Positions 53,001-61,763 of a stretch of DNA of 64,000 nt are shown in pieces. The stretch covers positions 31,567,540 through 31,631,539 of the forward strand of contig OX463839.1 in assembly GCA_949825065.1 (NCBI GenBank), read 5' to 3'. Positions within the stretch are counted from its first letter, which is position 1. Each line of letters opens with the position of its first letter. This stretch comes from Odontocerum albicorne (lineage: Eukaryota; Arthropoda; Insecta; Trichoptera; Odontoceridae). The notes beneath the pieces were generated by a model. That model was not told the DNA's origin. It did not search any database and saw only the letters and a list, made by a program, of their open reading frames with translations. The translations under genes and the position numbers were made by a program.

Positions 53001-56000
53001 ACACAAAAAATGAAATTACAATTGTACGCTGGAAAGATAATAATGTTGTTACAATGGGATCCAATTTTGACAGTATAGAGCCTCTGGGAAAAGTGAGAAG
53101 ATGGTGCAAGGTTCAAAAGCAAAAAGTGGAAGTCAATGTCCCAAGACTGTTTATAAATTACAACAGAGGAATGGGTGGCGTCGACCAAATGGATCAGTCC
53201 ATCAGTCTTTACCGAGTGTCCATAAGAGGAAAAAAATGGTGGTGGGTAATCTTTACCTACTTACTAGATATGGCTATTTCTAATGCTTGGCGACTACATG
53301 TGTTACTCAGCAAGACTGGACAGGTGACATGTATGGACCAATTATTGTTCAGACGGACGATTGCCCGAGGGTACATACGACACATAAAAACGAAAAGTCA
53401 TCCGACATCGTCAAAAATACTTGGATTGGAGCAAAAAAATAATGGTCACAACCCCGAACGCATAGAAAACCCATTGCGTTGTGTTATTTGCCACAACCGA
53501 GGTCGCTGGCGATGCGGACTCTGTAAGAAAACGTTGTGTGTTGAGCGACCGTGTTTTGGACAATTTCACTCTTAAACCGCCCACTGTACACAGCCGTGTA
53601 CAGCCCTTTATTTTCTAAAATATAAGTGTTTATTTAAATTTTTCTTTTCTAATAGTATTAAGTGTTCACAATGTTGTAATAAATAACAATAAAAAATAAT
53701 TTTCACATGTAGTTTTCTTTTGGGCGTTAATGGGTTAATATAATATGTTGTATTTTTTGATAAAAATTCGCATTCCTTTTTTACTTAACCCTGAGAGATC
53801 GGCGCACTGCTATAGCAGTGGAAGAAATTTGTTCTACCCTTGTATTCTAAATGAATATCATTCATTTAGAATACAAGGGTACATATTCTAAAATATATTT
53901 ATGTTGTAAAAATATATTTTTTTTGTTTAAAATAAATATTTATCACGAATGTCCGAATCGTAAATATATCTCAGCACTAGATAGACAATTATATTTTTTT
54001 CTCGTAGCGCTCTCAGGGTTAAAATGCAATCGTAGTGTTATGAAAAAAAAAAAAAAAACTACTTTGAAGTAGTTAATATGCAAAATGAAGTAATACTAAG
54101 GTTTTCTGGACCTGAGCTTGGAAGTACTTTAATATTAAAAATTAATGACCATAGTCTTGTATTTCTGAAAAAGGAATGACAGCTTATATAAAATTAGTTT
54201 ATATAAAACTAAACAATGCTTGTATTATATATACGGACATGATTTGGCTACATTTAGGGCACAGCCTATTAGCTTTTCACTTGCGCGCTACTCGCACTTG
54301 TGCTTGATTTATACTTATGAACAAAGCATTACAATTACCGAACCACAGTTATGCCTCATGCAGGTTAAGATAGCCTGTCATGACTTCCCTTAACTGTGGA
54401 GATTGACTGCCAGAGCTAGCTATGTTGAATGGATCCTATCATATCCTTTTCAATACGAAGCCTCGCCACAGATTATTTTTTAATCCAATTGGTTTTGCCC
54501 TTTTCATGTTTAAAAATATGCATTACTTTGATTTTTTAATGCAACTCTTTCCCAATGCTTAAATGTTCATGACCAGAATCCAAAGTATTCAATTGAAATT
54601 GCTTGAAACGGGAGCGCTCTCAACAGTGTGAAGACAGAATATTTTTTTTGTTACTGACCTGAATAGCAAGCTTAGGACTTGCCTAATCTGAAATAAAAAT
54701 CATTCTTTCAATTTTATCTAAGTTTCTTCAACTACTACAATTTCCCTGGCATCATTGAAAATTATAGTTTTTATATGTGACCGACAAAATAGCATCAACA
54801 AAACTTTGAAATGGGAGTATGAGAGGGACAGAAAAATATTATCACTTATAAAATTGCCCTGTGATCATTCACAAATATAATATGTAAGATAGCTTTTAAA
54901 TACCAGGACATAAAAATTCATATGAAAACATGACATCCAAGGAAACAAGTTTGGGAAATAATAATGTTACTAGAAGTCATAAATACGAGGGTGGTCCGAT
55001 AAGTACATAGCCTATAAAAGAGTAACAAAAATTTTGGAAAAGTGGCGATTTATTTCTCAACATAATCTCCTTTGAGTTCGATACACTTGACCCAGCGATA
55101 CTCCAACTTCTTTAACCCGTCTGAAAAATACGTTTTCTGGAGGTCTACAAAGTAGGCCTCCGTGGCGGCGATAACCTCCTCATTCGTTTCAAATTTCTGC
55201 CCGGCGAGTGACTTTTTCAAATTTGGAAACAAAAAGTAGTTGCACGGGGCCGAATACGGTGGATGGGGCAGCAGTTCGTAGCCTAATTCTACCAATTTGG
55301 CCGTGGCGACGGCGGAGGTGTGAGCCGGTGCGTTGTCATGATGGAAGAGCACTTTTTTCTTCGCCAAATGGGGCCGTTTTTTCTGCAATTTGGCGTCGAA
55401 TCGGCCCAATAATTAGGCATAGTAGAGCCCTGTGACCGTTTTGCCCTTCTCTAGGAAGTCGATGTAGATCACACCTTTTGAATCCCAGAAAACGGTGGCC
55501 ATCGACTTTCCGGCCGATAGGACAGTCTTCGCCTTCTTCAGAGTATGTTCGCCGGGTGAAGTCCACTGTTTCGACTGTTCCTTGGTCTCGGGTGTGTACC
55601 AGTGTATCCATGTTTCGTCGACGGTCACGAAACGACGCAGAAACTCCTTCGGATTGCGCTTAAACATCGTCAAACACTGCTCTGAAGTGGTCTCACGGTT
55701 GCGCTTGTTGTCCGGAGTGAGCAAACGCGGCACCCATCGCGCCGACAGCTTTCTCATGCCCAATACTTCATGCAGGATATGACCCACGCGGTCATTTGAG
55801 ATGCCTACTGTCTCAGCTATCTCGCGCACCTTCAATCGGCGGTCTGCCAATACGAGATCGTGGATTTTTGTCACGTTATCTTCCGTGGTAGCCGTTTTCG
55901 GGGCACCTCGGCGTGGCTCATCAAAAACCGACGTGCGACCACGTTGAAACTCGTTAAACCAATTTTTGACGGTCGCCATCGAAGGAGAAAGGTCACCGTA

Positions 56001-59000
56001 CACAGCATCCAAGCGCTCTTTGATTTCGCTGCGCGATTTCCCTTTCAAAAACAAGAATCGAATCACCGACCGATATTGCTCTTTTTCCATTTTTCTCAAA
56101 TCCGCGGACACGCTCGCTTCCACACGCGGTAAAAACAAAACTACGCGTCCAATTCGGCTGAAATTTTGACAGTAGCTGTCAACGAGAATGTACTACGCGA
56201 TAAAAAATTGCTCTTGCGATAGTGGTGCTATCGGGCGGTGAGGCTATGTACTTATCGGACCGCCCTCGTATGTGTAAATTTTTGCTATATTCCATTGTTT
56301 TTGACATAATGTATGACATAGTTTATTTGAAAGTTTTGTCTGAATATGAATTATAAATGTATTGAATACCAGAAATATAAAATTTCATTGAAAGTCATTG
56401 CTGATAGGTTTATTGGATTTGCACTAATTGTCATCCAATTTAGATGATAGAATTGCTATACAATGCAATTTTTATTCTAAATTTTAAACAGATTAATATC
56501 AGCATTTTATTTTACTACATAACACCAGAATGAATAAAAATAAATAGTGAAAATTAATGTAAATAGTTAATTTGATCAGTGCATAATTAGATCTCATGAT
56601 TGGATGGAAACCAATCTATTTTGTATGTATTAGGTAGTAGTCACTGTTTGTAGGAGGTAATATGCATGAACCGATTAAATATATTTTTTCTCAAATCATT
56701 GAATAATTCATCTAATTTTTAAGTGTTTGAATTTGGTGACATATTTTGATAATATTCATTTATTTTCTAGGGTCTATTGGATAAATACCTTATTCCTAAA
56801 GCGAGTCATGCAGAAAGCAAGGTATTTTATTTAAAAATGAAAGGAGATTATTATAGATATCTAGCAGAAGTAGCGACAGGTGAAACACGAAATGGTAAGT
56901 GTTAAATTAACATTAATTATTTGTCATTCCTTCAGATTATTTCACATAATGTTTTGAAACCTTTTTTTCTCCCTCCAAGTAATTGATCAGGCTGGACGGG
57001 ATATTGGACAGTCAATAGTACTCAGACTATTAGATATTTTTCTTATAAATAATTCAAAATTGTGCGGTCATCAATTTTGCTATTTTACCAATATAAATTT
57101 CTTCCTGAAAATGAATTTTAAATATTTTTTGGTTTCCATTCTAATTGATATTAAGGGAATACATGTTCATTATTCTTAAATATATTTGAAGCATTTTCTT
57201 CAGAGCGATAGTTAATAAACTGTCTATGACGTAACTTTTAACAACTCCAGAATATCAAGTACGAAAAAAATATTTTTAAAAGATAATGATTTTTTCCTAC
57301 CTCACCAGCTTTCATTGTTCAATATTTTGATGCTCTTATAGCTTTAATGCTCTTTGAAAGAAATTAATTGAACTAATGATTATAATTCATTCTTATAGAT
57401 TTTTAACAATTGCTGTTCGTTATAATTTTTTATTTATACTTCTTTATGTTCTAAATTAGAGTAGGGGGGAAACTTCAACAAATGAAATTGAATGGTTCGG
57501 AACAAGAACATCAGTTTTCCGAGTATTGTCTATTTATGGTATTGTAACGCAAAGTAATATAGACTTTTCTCATGCATATTTTAGGAATTTAAAACTGAAT
57601 TACCAGGCAGTGTACTTAAGAAGTGGATTCCTTATGTTTCATAGTCTAGTAATACTGCATTAAAAGGATGCACTATTTATATTCAGTTCAAATATGTTTT
57701 GCCAATCTTCTCTCTTTATAAAATGACATTTTATTAAGCTTTTTATCAAAAATACATATTGTTATATCAAATATTTGATTGGCATTCTAAGTAAATTAAG
57801 CTTTAAGAAAAATATAGAACCACATAAGCCTATAAGTAAGATAAACTTGTTCTATAGTTACTACAAATTGAATTGAAAGTAAGTAAAGAATATAATTTAA
57901 AATTGTTTTATATATGATAATTGCAGCAGTTGTCGATGATTCCCAAAAGGCATACCAGGATGCTTTTGAAATCAGCAAAGCGAAGATGCAACCCACACAC
58001 CCCATCAGACTTGGGCTGGCGCTAAACTTCTCAGTTTTCTACTATGAGATATTAAATTCACCAGATAAAGCGTGTCAACTAGCTAAACAGGTCATTACCT
58101 TATCTCTTACTCTGGGCTGGGTCTGGGTGTAGGGTAGGGCCGTCCCATTCTGTCAGCAGGTGCTGGTTGGTGCAGTAACATGTGATGTATTAATGCATTG
58201 TGTTGTGAATGTTAGCGGTGGTGGAAGACTCGCAGAAAGCCTACCAGGAGGCTTTCGATATTGCCAAGGCCAAAATGCAGCCGACGCACCCCATAAGGCT
58301 GGGCCTCGCTCTCAACTTCTCCGTCTTTTATTACGAGATTATCAATTCCCCTGCGCGCGCTTGCCACCTGGCTAAACAGGTTTCCCTCTTTACTATCTGC
58401 ATCTCTTTGGATTTGTGTCGAATTACCTCAGATTGTCCTTGTGTGTCTACATACTAATGTTAAATATCCAACCAGCACTTTGTTTTTCTTTTATTTCATT
58501 AACTCTTATTAACCCTCATTTTACAATAAAAAGCATGTTTTATTGGCAATCCCTGAATGGTGTGGTATGTATGAATGTTGTAATAAAATATATAATAACG
58601 GCCAACCAAAGTAAGTATTATTGCATGTAAAACGGTTTTATTAATTGTTTCCAAATATGTTTTTTATTTGACTGACATTTTGATTATCCGAACTCAGCGA
58701 ATAACATTTTTATTCACAAATGACATAATTTTGACTTTTGTCTTATTCTGTTTTGAACATTTTTGGGAAAGGTTTGTTGAATAATTAATAACGATTTTCT
58801 TCAATTAAATGAAGTTTTGTCAGTCGACCAGACCCGTACATTGATAATAATTTATTACTGATGTTGATTATATTGTAGATATCATTCAAATATATTATTC
58901 CAATTGACCATAACTGCTCTCCAACTTTTCTCGCATATTTTTTTTACTAAATATTTTTTCAACATCACAAAATAATGAAGGTGCATATCATAATTGAAGA

Positions 59001-59694
59001 ATTTTTTATCTCGTATTTGACTACAAAATTAAGAATGATCAATGTTTGTCATTCACCAATACCATGTAGTCAAGTTCGGATAATCAGGACATAATTCATA
59101 ATGAAAACTTTTTTTTTTTTGCTAACTTGTAAATATAACTTTCGGTGTTTAAGGCTTCTTATTTACAATTATTTGTTAATACGTAATCATAATGGTTTTG
59201 AAACAATATTTGTTTTATTTGAAAAAATGCTACAATCACAATTATTTTGAAACAATATTTGTTTTGCTAATTTTGTGCTATTTTAAAAGCCTTTAAAATG
59301 GTGGTTTTTATCCATTCATTCTGTTTGCTTTCATTATGACTATTTTAAAATTTAAAAAAAAATTTTAAAGCATAAACTCAATTTTGGTACATTATTAAAT
59401 AAATAAATACATTTTTATAATAGAAACATTGATAGGTTAACTATGGAAGAAGGTATTAAATAAATAAATACATTTTTATAATAGAAACATTGATAGGTTA
59501 ACTATGGAAAAAGGTATTAAATGAATGATTGTTTTCAGGCATTCGATGATGCGATCGCGGAACTGGATACCCTTAATGAAGACTCGTACAAAGACTCCAC
59601 CCTCATCATGCAGCTGTTGAGGGATAACCTCACATTATGGACGTCAGACACACAGGGCGACGGCGAGGAGCAGCCCGAGACCGGGGACAACTAG
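46787..59694 (+). CDS. 14-3-3zeta: 14-3-3 zeta (gene span)
   Basis: 14-3-3 zeta is a dimeric cytoplasmic adaptor that binds phospho-Ser/Thr motifs, for example in Ras/Raf and Hippo signalling. Exons: 46787-47086, 56771-56894, then either 57927-58090 or 58216-58379, then 59539-59694; 744 nt, 247 residues either way. Start [20 protein letters not shown] is the family start, in context AGCACGATGTCG. Groove residues Lys49 and Arg56 ([11 protein letters not shown]), Arg-Tyr in DYYRYLAEV and Asn of [12 protein letters not shown] are present. The ending [20 protein letters not shown] is typical. All splice sites are GT-AG and in phase. Intron 1 (9.7 kb) carries two mariners, a piggyBac and a MITE. 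Confidence 0.98.
47087..49169. other. 14-3-3 intron 1, 5' part
   Basis: The first kilobase is GC- and CpG-richer (about 47500-48070) and then turns AT-rich. No exon, element or RNA gene that I can support; frames at 47538-48057 have no homology I recognise. Confidence 0.5.
49172..50500 (+). mobile_element. Mariner element D2 (full length)
   Basis: It is bounded by TA at 49170-49171 and 50501-50502. Ends are CGAGGCGTATCCAGAAAGTA and, inverted, CGAGGCATATCCAGAAAGTA. 1329 bp. Very similar to D1 throughout. Confidence 0.95.
49340..50401 (+). pseudogene. Mariner D2 transposase with two nonsense codons (DD34D)
   Basis: ATG 49340 reads MSI then TAA (49349-49351) where D1 has CAA. A second TAA at 49637-49639 follows AMFP, again CAA in D1. 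Otherwise it is a single frame to TAG 50399-50401, 353 codons. Catalytic Asp are present in [18 protein letters not shown] and SPDLAPSD. The two lesions are each a single CAA-to-TAA change, so this copy died recently. Confidence 0.93.
50961..51063. repeat. Nested inverted repeat (double hairpin)
   Basis: Outer arms are GAGTTCACTCCCGGTTTCAA (50961-) and the inverted AAGTTCACTTCCGGTTTCAA (-51063), both continuing AGAC. The inner arms GTCAGGTGAAGATG / CATCTTCACCTGAC (50998-51027) are perfect around a 2-bp centre. No coding sequence. Confidence 0.85.
51264..51281. repeat. piggyBac subterminal palindrome 1
   Basis: GTACACGCTTGTGTACA; one arm base differs from the TGTACAC-N4-GTGTACA consensus. 16 bp inside the left end. 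Confidence 0.8.
51605..51622. repeat. piggyBac internal palindrome 2
   Basis: TGTACACAAGCGTGTACA, perfect 7-bp arms, 178 bp upstream of the transposase ATG, with GCCC and GGGC outside. Confidence 0.85.
51800..53575 (+). CDS. piggyBac transposase, intact
   Basis: This transposase is of the TTAA-specific cut-and-paste type. The first in-frame ATG in good context is 51800 ([11 protein letters not shown]), giving 591 residues; the frame is open further upstream to 51767 without an ATG. An acidic N-terminal region (DEEEGNDDD) is followed by the DDE_Tnp_1_7 core: catalytic Asp in [21 protein letters not shown] and [14 protein letters not shown]. The C-terminus has a Cys-rich cross-brace ([20 protein letters not shown], then C-x6-H). 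There is no stop or frameshift. With matching ends and TTAA flanks it could be active. Confidence 0.95.
   Translation: MAARRVFTSHNTYTRLEEALESIMSDENDEVESDIVLIPPNPDVLSDEEEGNDDDLTSSNLPKDVPGTVQVIPRRPGHDISDSDDEPLSNYIRSSKRVKSQDAPKWRKTSPIYSTTHNITDAIQSRQKTVVESIKDHNPTMLFEKFFDEEVMNLITQNSVLYAGQNNRHNFEINCEDLKSFLGILILTGYHELPTERAYWSLDEDLGIPLVANCMSRNRFLEIKRNLHFADNSLVENSNDKMFKVRPLCNLIQRNSCQWGVFHKNLSVDESMIKYFGRHSAKQFIMGKPVRFGYRNWAATSSDGYCYTFDIYCGKSSTEVSADPLGARVVKSLLAKMPIVPNEHIVYFDNFFTNYQLLHDLRLLGYRATGTMRENRTKNCPLTTVKVMKKRPRAEYYYRFDTKNEITIVRWKDNNVVTMGSNFDSIEPLGKVRRWCKVQKQKVEVNVPRLFINYNRGMGGVDQMDQSISLYRVSIRGKKWWWVIFTYLLDMAISNAWRLHVLLSKTGQVTCMDQLLFRRTIARGYIRHIKTKSHPTSSKILGLEQKNNGHNPERIENPLRCVICHNRGRWRCGLCKKTLCVERPCFGQFHS
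53585..53602. repeat. piggyBac subterminal palindrome 3
   Basis: TGTACACAGCCGTGTACA, perfect 7-bp arms, starting 10 bp after the transposase stop. Confidence 0.85.
53789..54018 (+). mobile_element. TTAA MITE, copy 1
   Basis: It is flanked by TTAA (53785-53788 and 54019-54022) with ends CCCTGAGAG / CTCTCAGGG, so probably moved by a piggyBac-type transposase other than the neighbour, whose ends differ. 230 bp, noncoding. It contains the palindrome CACTGCTATAGCAGTG and a 47-bp hairpin at 53835-53881. It starts only 50 bp after the piggyBac element. Confidence 0.93.
54986..56268 (-). mobile_element. Mariner element A2 (full length)
   Basis: It is bounded by TA at 54984-54985 and 56269-56270. 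Ends are CGAGGGTGGTCCGATAAGTA and, inverted, CGAGGGCGGTCCGATAAGTA, one mismatch in 20. 1283 bp. It is a sister of A1 and lies 0.5 kb upstream of 14-3-3 exon 2. Confidence 0.95.
55050..56090 (-). pseudogene. Mariner A2 transposase, inactive
   Basis: ATG 56090 ([20 protein letters not shown]) reads in one frame except for a TAA at 55413-55415 after GLYYA. Two catalytic Asp are present ([15 protein letters not shown]), but the third block reads [10 protein letters not shown] instead of PPYSPDLAPCDFF: three residues (PDL) are gone and the catalytic Asp is Asn. Any one of these lesions should abolish transposition. Confidence 0.93.
56771..56894 (+). CDS. 14-3-3zeta: 14-3-3 zeta exon 2
   Basis: Acceptor TTTTCTAG|GGT, donor AATG|GTAAGT, phase 0 in and 1 out. 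It encodes [20 protein letters not shown]...[17 protein letters not shown] with the Arg-Tyr pair of the phosphate pocket. Confidence 0.97.
56895..57926. other. 14-3-3 intron 2
   Basis: AT-rich, no repeat or frame that I can support. Confidence 0.5.
57927..58090 (+). CDS. 14-3-3zeta: 14-3-3 zeta mutually exclusive exon 3a
   Basis: Acceptor ATTGCAG|CA, donor AAACAG|GTCATT, 164 nt, phase 1 in and 0 out. It encodes [20 protein letters not shown] ... [15 protein letters not shown], with AT-rich codons. It covers the part of the groove with the conserved Asn (LALNFS) and an NSP site like the JNK site of vertebrate zeta. Confidence 0.95.
58216..58379 (+). CDS. 14-3-3zeta: 14-3-3 zeta mutually exclusive exon 3b
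   Basis: Acceptor ATGTTAG|CG, donor AAACAG|GTTTCC, 164 nt, the same phases as 3a. It encodes [20 protein letters not shown] ... [15 protein letters not shown]. It differs from 3a at 8 of 55 residues and has GC-rich codons. Only 125 bp separate the two exons. Confidence 0.95.
59393..59514. repeat. 61-bp tandem duplication
   Basis: Two copies (59393-59453 and 59454-59514) starting TATTAAATAAATAAATAC and differing at one base (GGAAGAAGG against GGAAAAAGG). Near identity implies a recent event. Confidence 0.95.
59539..59694 (+). CDS. 14-3-3zeta: 14-3-3 zeta last coding exon
   Basis: Acceptor TGTTTTCAG|GCA, 51 codons, [20 protein letters not shown] to GDN and TAG 59692-59694. It carries the last two helices and an acidic, disordered tail. 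A 61-bp tandem duplication ends 24 bp before the exon. Confidence 0.97.
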   Translation, partial: AFDDAIAELDTLNEDSYKDSTLIMQLLRDNLTLWTSDTQGDGEEQPETGDN

Positions 59695-61542
59695 TTCCCC
59701 AATGCAGCTGCGCGTCACTATCACCGTGTCATCATGTTTCATGTTTCTGCCCATATAGCCACCTGTGTCCCTGTTAACTTGTCCATTGATGTCCCCGAGG
59801 GCCCGCGCCCTGGGAGTAAGGTTTCCTGGCCCCCGTCCCTCTGCGGGGGCATTGCACTGTTTTAAGTGTCATCTTGGATCTTCTTGCATTCTCAGTGTTT
59901 ACACTTTACTACTGGTTGGTTTTGTCGTTGATGTCAAATGTTTTACCATAATACAGTTGGTTCGACGTTAATCGTGGAGTATGTGTAATCTGAATCTGAG
60001 TGGTTTAAGTAAACGGAAGTCATATTCCTTTGTGTCTTTACCTATATGAAAGGATGACTGATATTGTTGCTTATTTTTATATTTAAAATGTTTGTATGTC
60101 CAATCAGATAATAGGTAATTCAGAATGCAAGATGCTAGACATTAATGTCAGTAAACGAGGTCGCGTGGAGTTTGGGAATGTCACCCGCACTACGGTCGCT
60201 TTGTACTGTTTCTCAATATCTCCATCTGTTTCATGAGGAGTCGACGCTGGAATTAATTGTAATATACTTTTTATTATATTTCTAAAATATCTTGTCATCT
60301 TTTTTCATAAGTAATTTGGTTGTAAAAATGTTGAATGTCAGTGTAACAATTCCCACTCCTCATCTACATGTTATGTGTCATGACCTGACCAAAAGTCGTA
60401 TATTTCTATAACTCTGTATTTACACTGAATTTTAAGCTGACCTGATGGATATAAATATATATGGATTTAAGTTATTAAAACTACTAAATCTTCTTTACTT
60501 TATCCTGCTTATTGAGAAACAACACATAACCCGGATAGAGCGAGGGGAGGGAAGGGAGCAGCAGCAGCCTCCGCCGGTCCGAGGTCCCGTGAGGTGTATC
60601 AGTCGCGTACAGAGCTATCCAACTCATCGCTGCTGAGTGCATGCTGCCGAGCGCTGAGCGCACGCGCCCTTACATTATACGCATAACATATTTAAATACA
60701 TTTCGTAAATGCCTACATAGTCGAGAGGAGAACCACTAAACGCATAATAAATATATGTTTCGTTTAAAACAGTTTTTATGTTGTAATTATCAATAAATTA
60801 TAATTTTATATTACAAATAATAAATTTTCATTAAATTCCTTAAAACTACCGATATGCTGGTGGTTGGATGGCCCTGCCTTGGCCTGATTAGTCTTCATAA
60901 ACACCCTTTGGTGTGAAGCAAGGTACTAGAGCTTGATTGCCAACGCCCGGCATTGAGGAAACTGATCGGAACACATTTCATTTTAAAAATACCATTACCC
61001 AAATCATATTGATGGTTTGCTGTTAAGTTGAGAAATGATGAAAAAAAATCTTTGATTTAACTGAGGTTTAATTTTGGTTTTTTTTTTCTTCTGGATTTTT
61101 AATGCCAAAATATAAATCAGTTTTTATTGAAATCAATATTTAGGTTGGTAAATCTTGTATATGCAAATGTAGTGCTGAAATACAATCTTCTCTTCATATT
61201 TTAATTTAATTTTTATACTTATAAGCTCTATTACTTGATATAAGCAAAATTAATCATATTTTAAATTACTTGAAAACATTCACCTTTGATACAATGCAAC
61301 CATACTGAGAGATATGTGGGACAGCATTATATAGGAAAATAGAATTTTCGATTTCTCATGCAGATTTTAGTTATATTAAAAAAGTATTAGTGGAAGTGAT
61401 TTTGATTTTGAAAATGGTGAATTTGAAAGAATGTTTTAGAAGGAAGAAAACGTCTACATAACTCAAAATGCATCATCTAGCATGAATTATAAGCCATTTG
61501 AAAATTCCTCTGTTTATTAGAGTAAATTGTTTTTGTCGTGTA
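59695..61542. other. 14-3-3 3' UTR and flank
   Basis: The proximal part is GC-richer and is probably 3' UTR; AATAAA occurs at about 60746. A GC-rich patch at 60535-60670 may be a promoter or exon of an unknown transcript. 60860-60970 looks like an old interspersed repeat. No coding frame supported. Confidence 0.45.
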
Positions 61543-61546
61543 TTAA

Positions 61547-61759
61547 CCCTGAGAGCGCTACGAGAAAAAAATATAATGTCTATCTAGTGCTGAGATATAT
61601 TTACGATTCGGACGTTCGTGATAAATATTTATTTTAAACAACAAAAAAAATATATTTTAGAATATGTACCCTTGTATTCTAAATGAATATCATTCATTTA
61701 GAATACAAGGGTAGAACAAATTTCTTCCACTGCTATAGCAGTGCGCCGATCTCTCAGGG
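61547..61759 (-). mobile_element. TTAA MITE, copy 2 (inverted)
   Basis: It is flanked by TTAA (61543-61546 and 61760-61763), 213 bp. It has the same sequence as copy 1 in the opposite orientation, including CTATAGCAG and the 47-bp hairpin (61667-61713). Confidence 0.93.
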
Positions 61760-61763
61760 TTAA

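Larger units (their letters stand above)
51248..53734 (+). mobile_element. piggyBac-family transposon, apparently complete
   Basis: It is flanked by TTAA at 51244-51247 and 53735-53738. Terminal inverted repeats CCCATTAACGCCC are perfect over 13 bp. It is 2487 bp, close to the length of the founding piggyBac element. Subterminal palindromes TGTACAC-N4-GTGTACA occur near both ends. It sits in 14-3-3 intron 1, in the same orientation as the gene. Confidence 0.97.

Noticed and set aside
53851..54072. 73-codon frame
   Set aside because: It lies across the TTAA MITE and its flank; MITE-derived.
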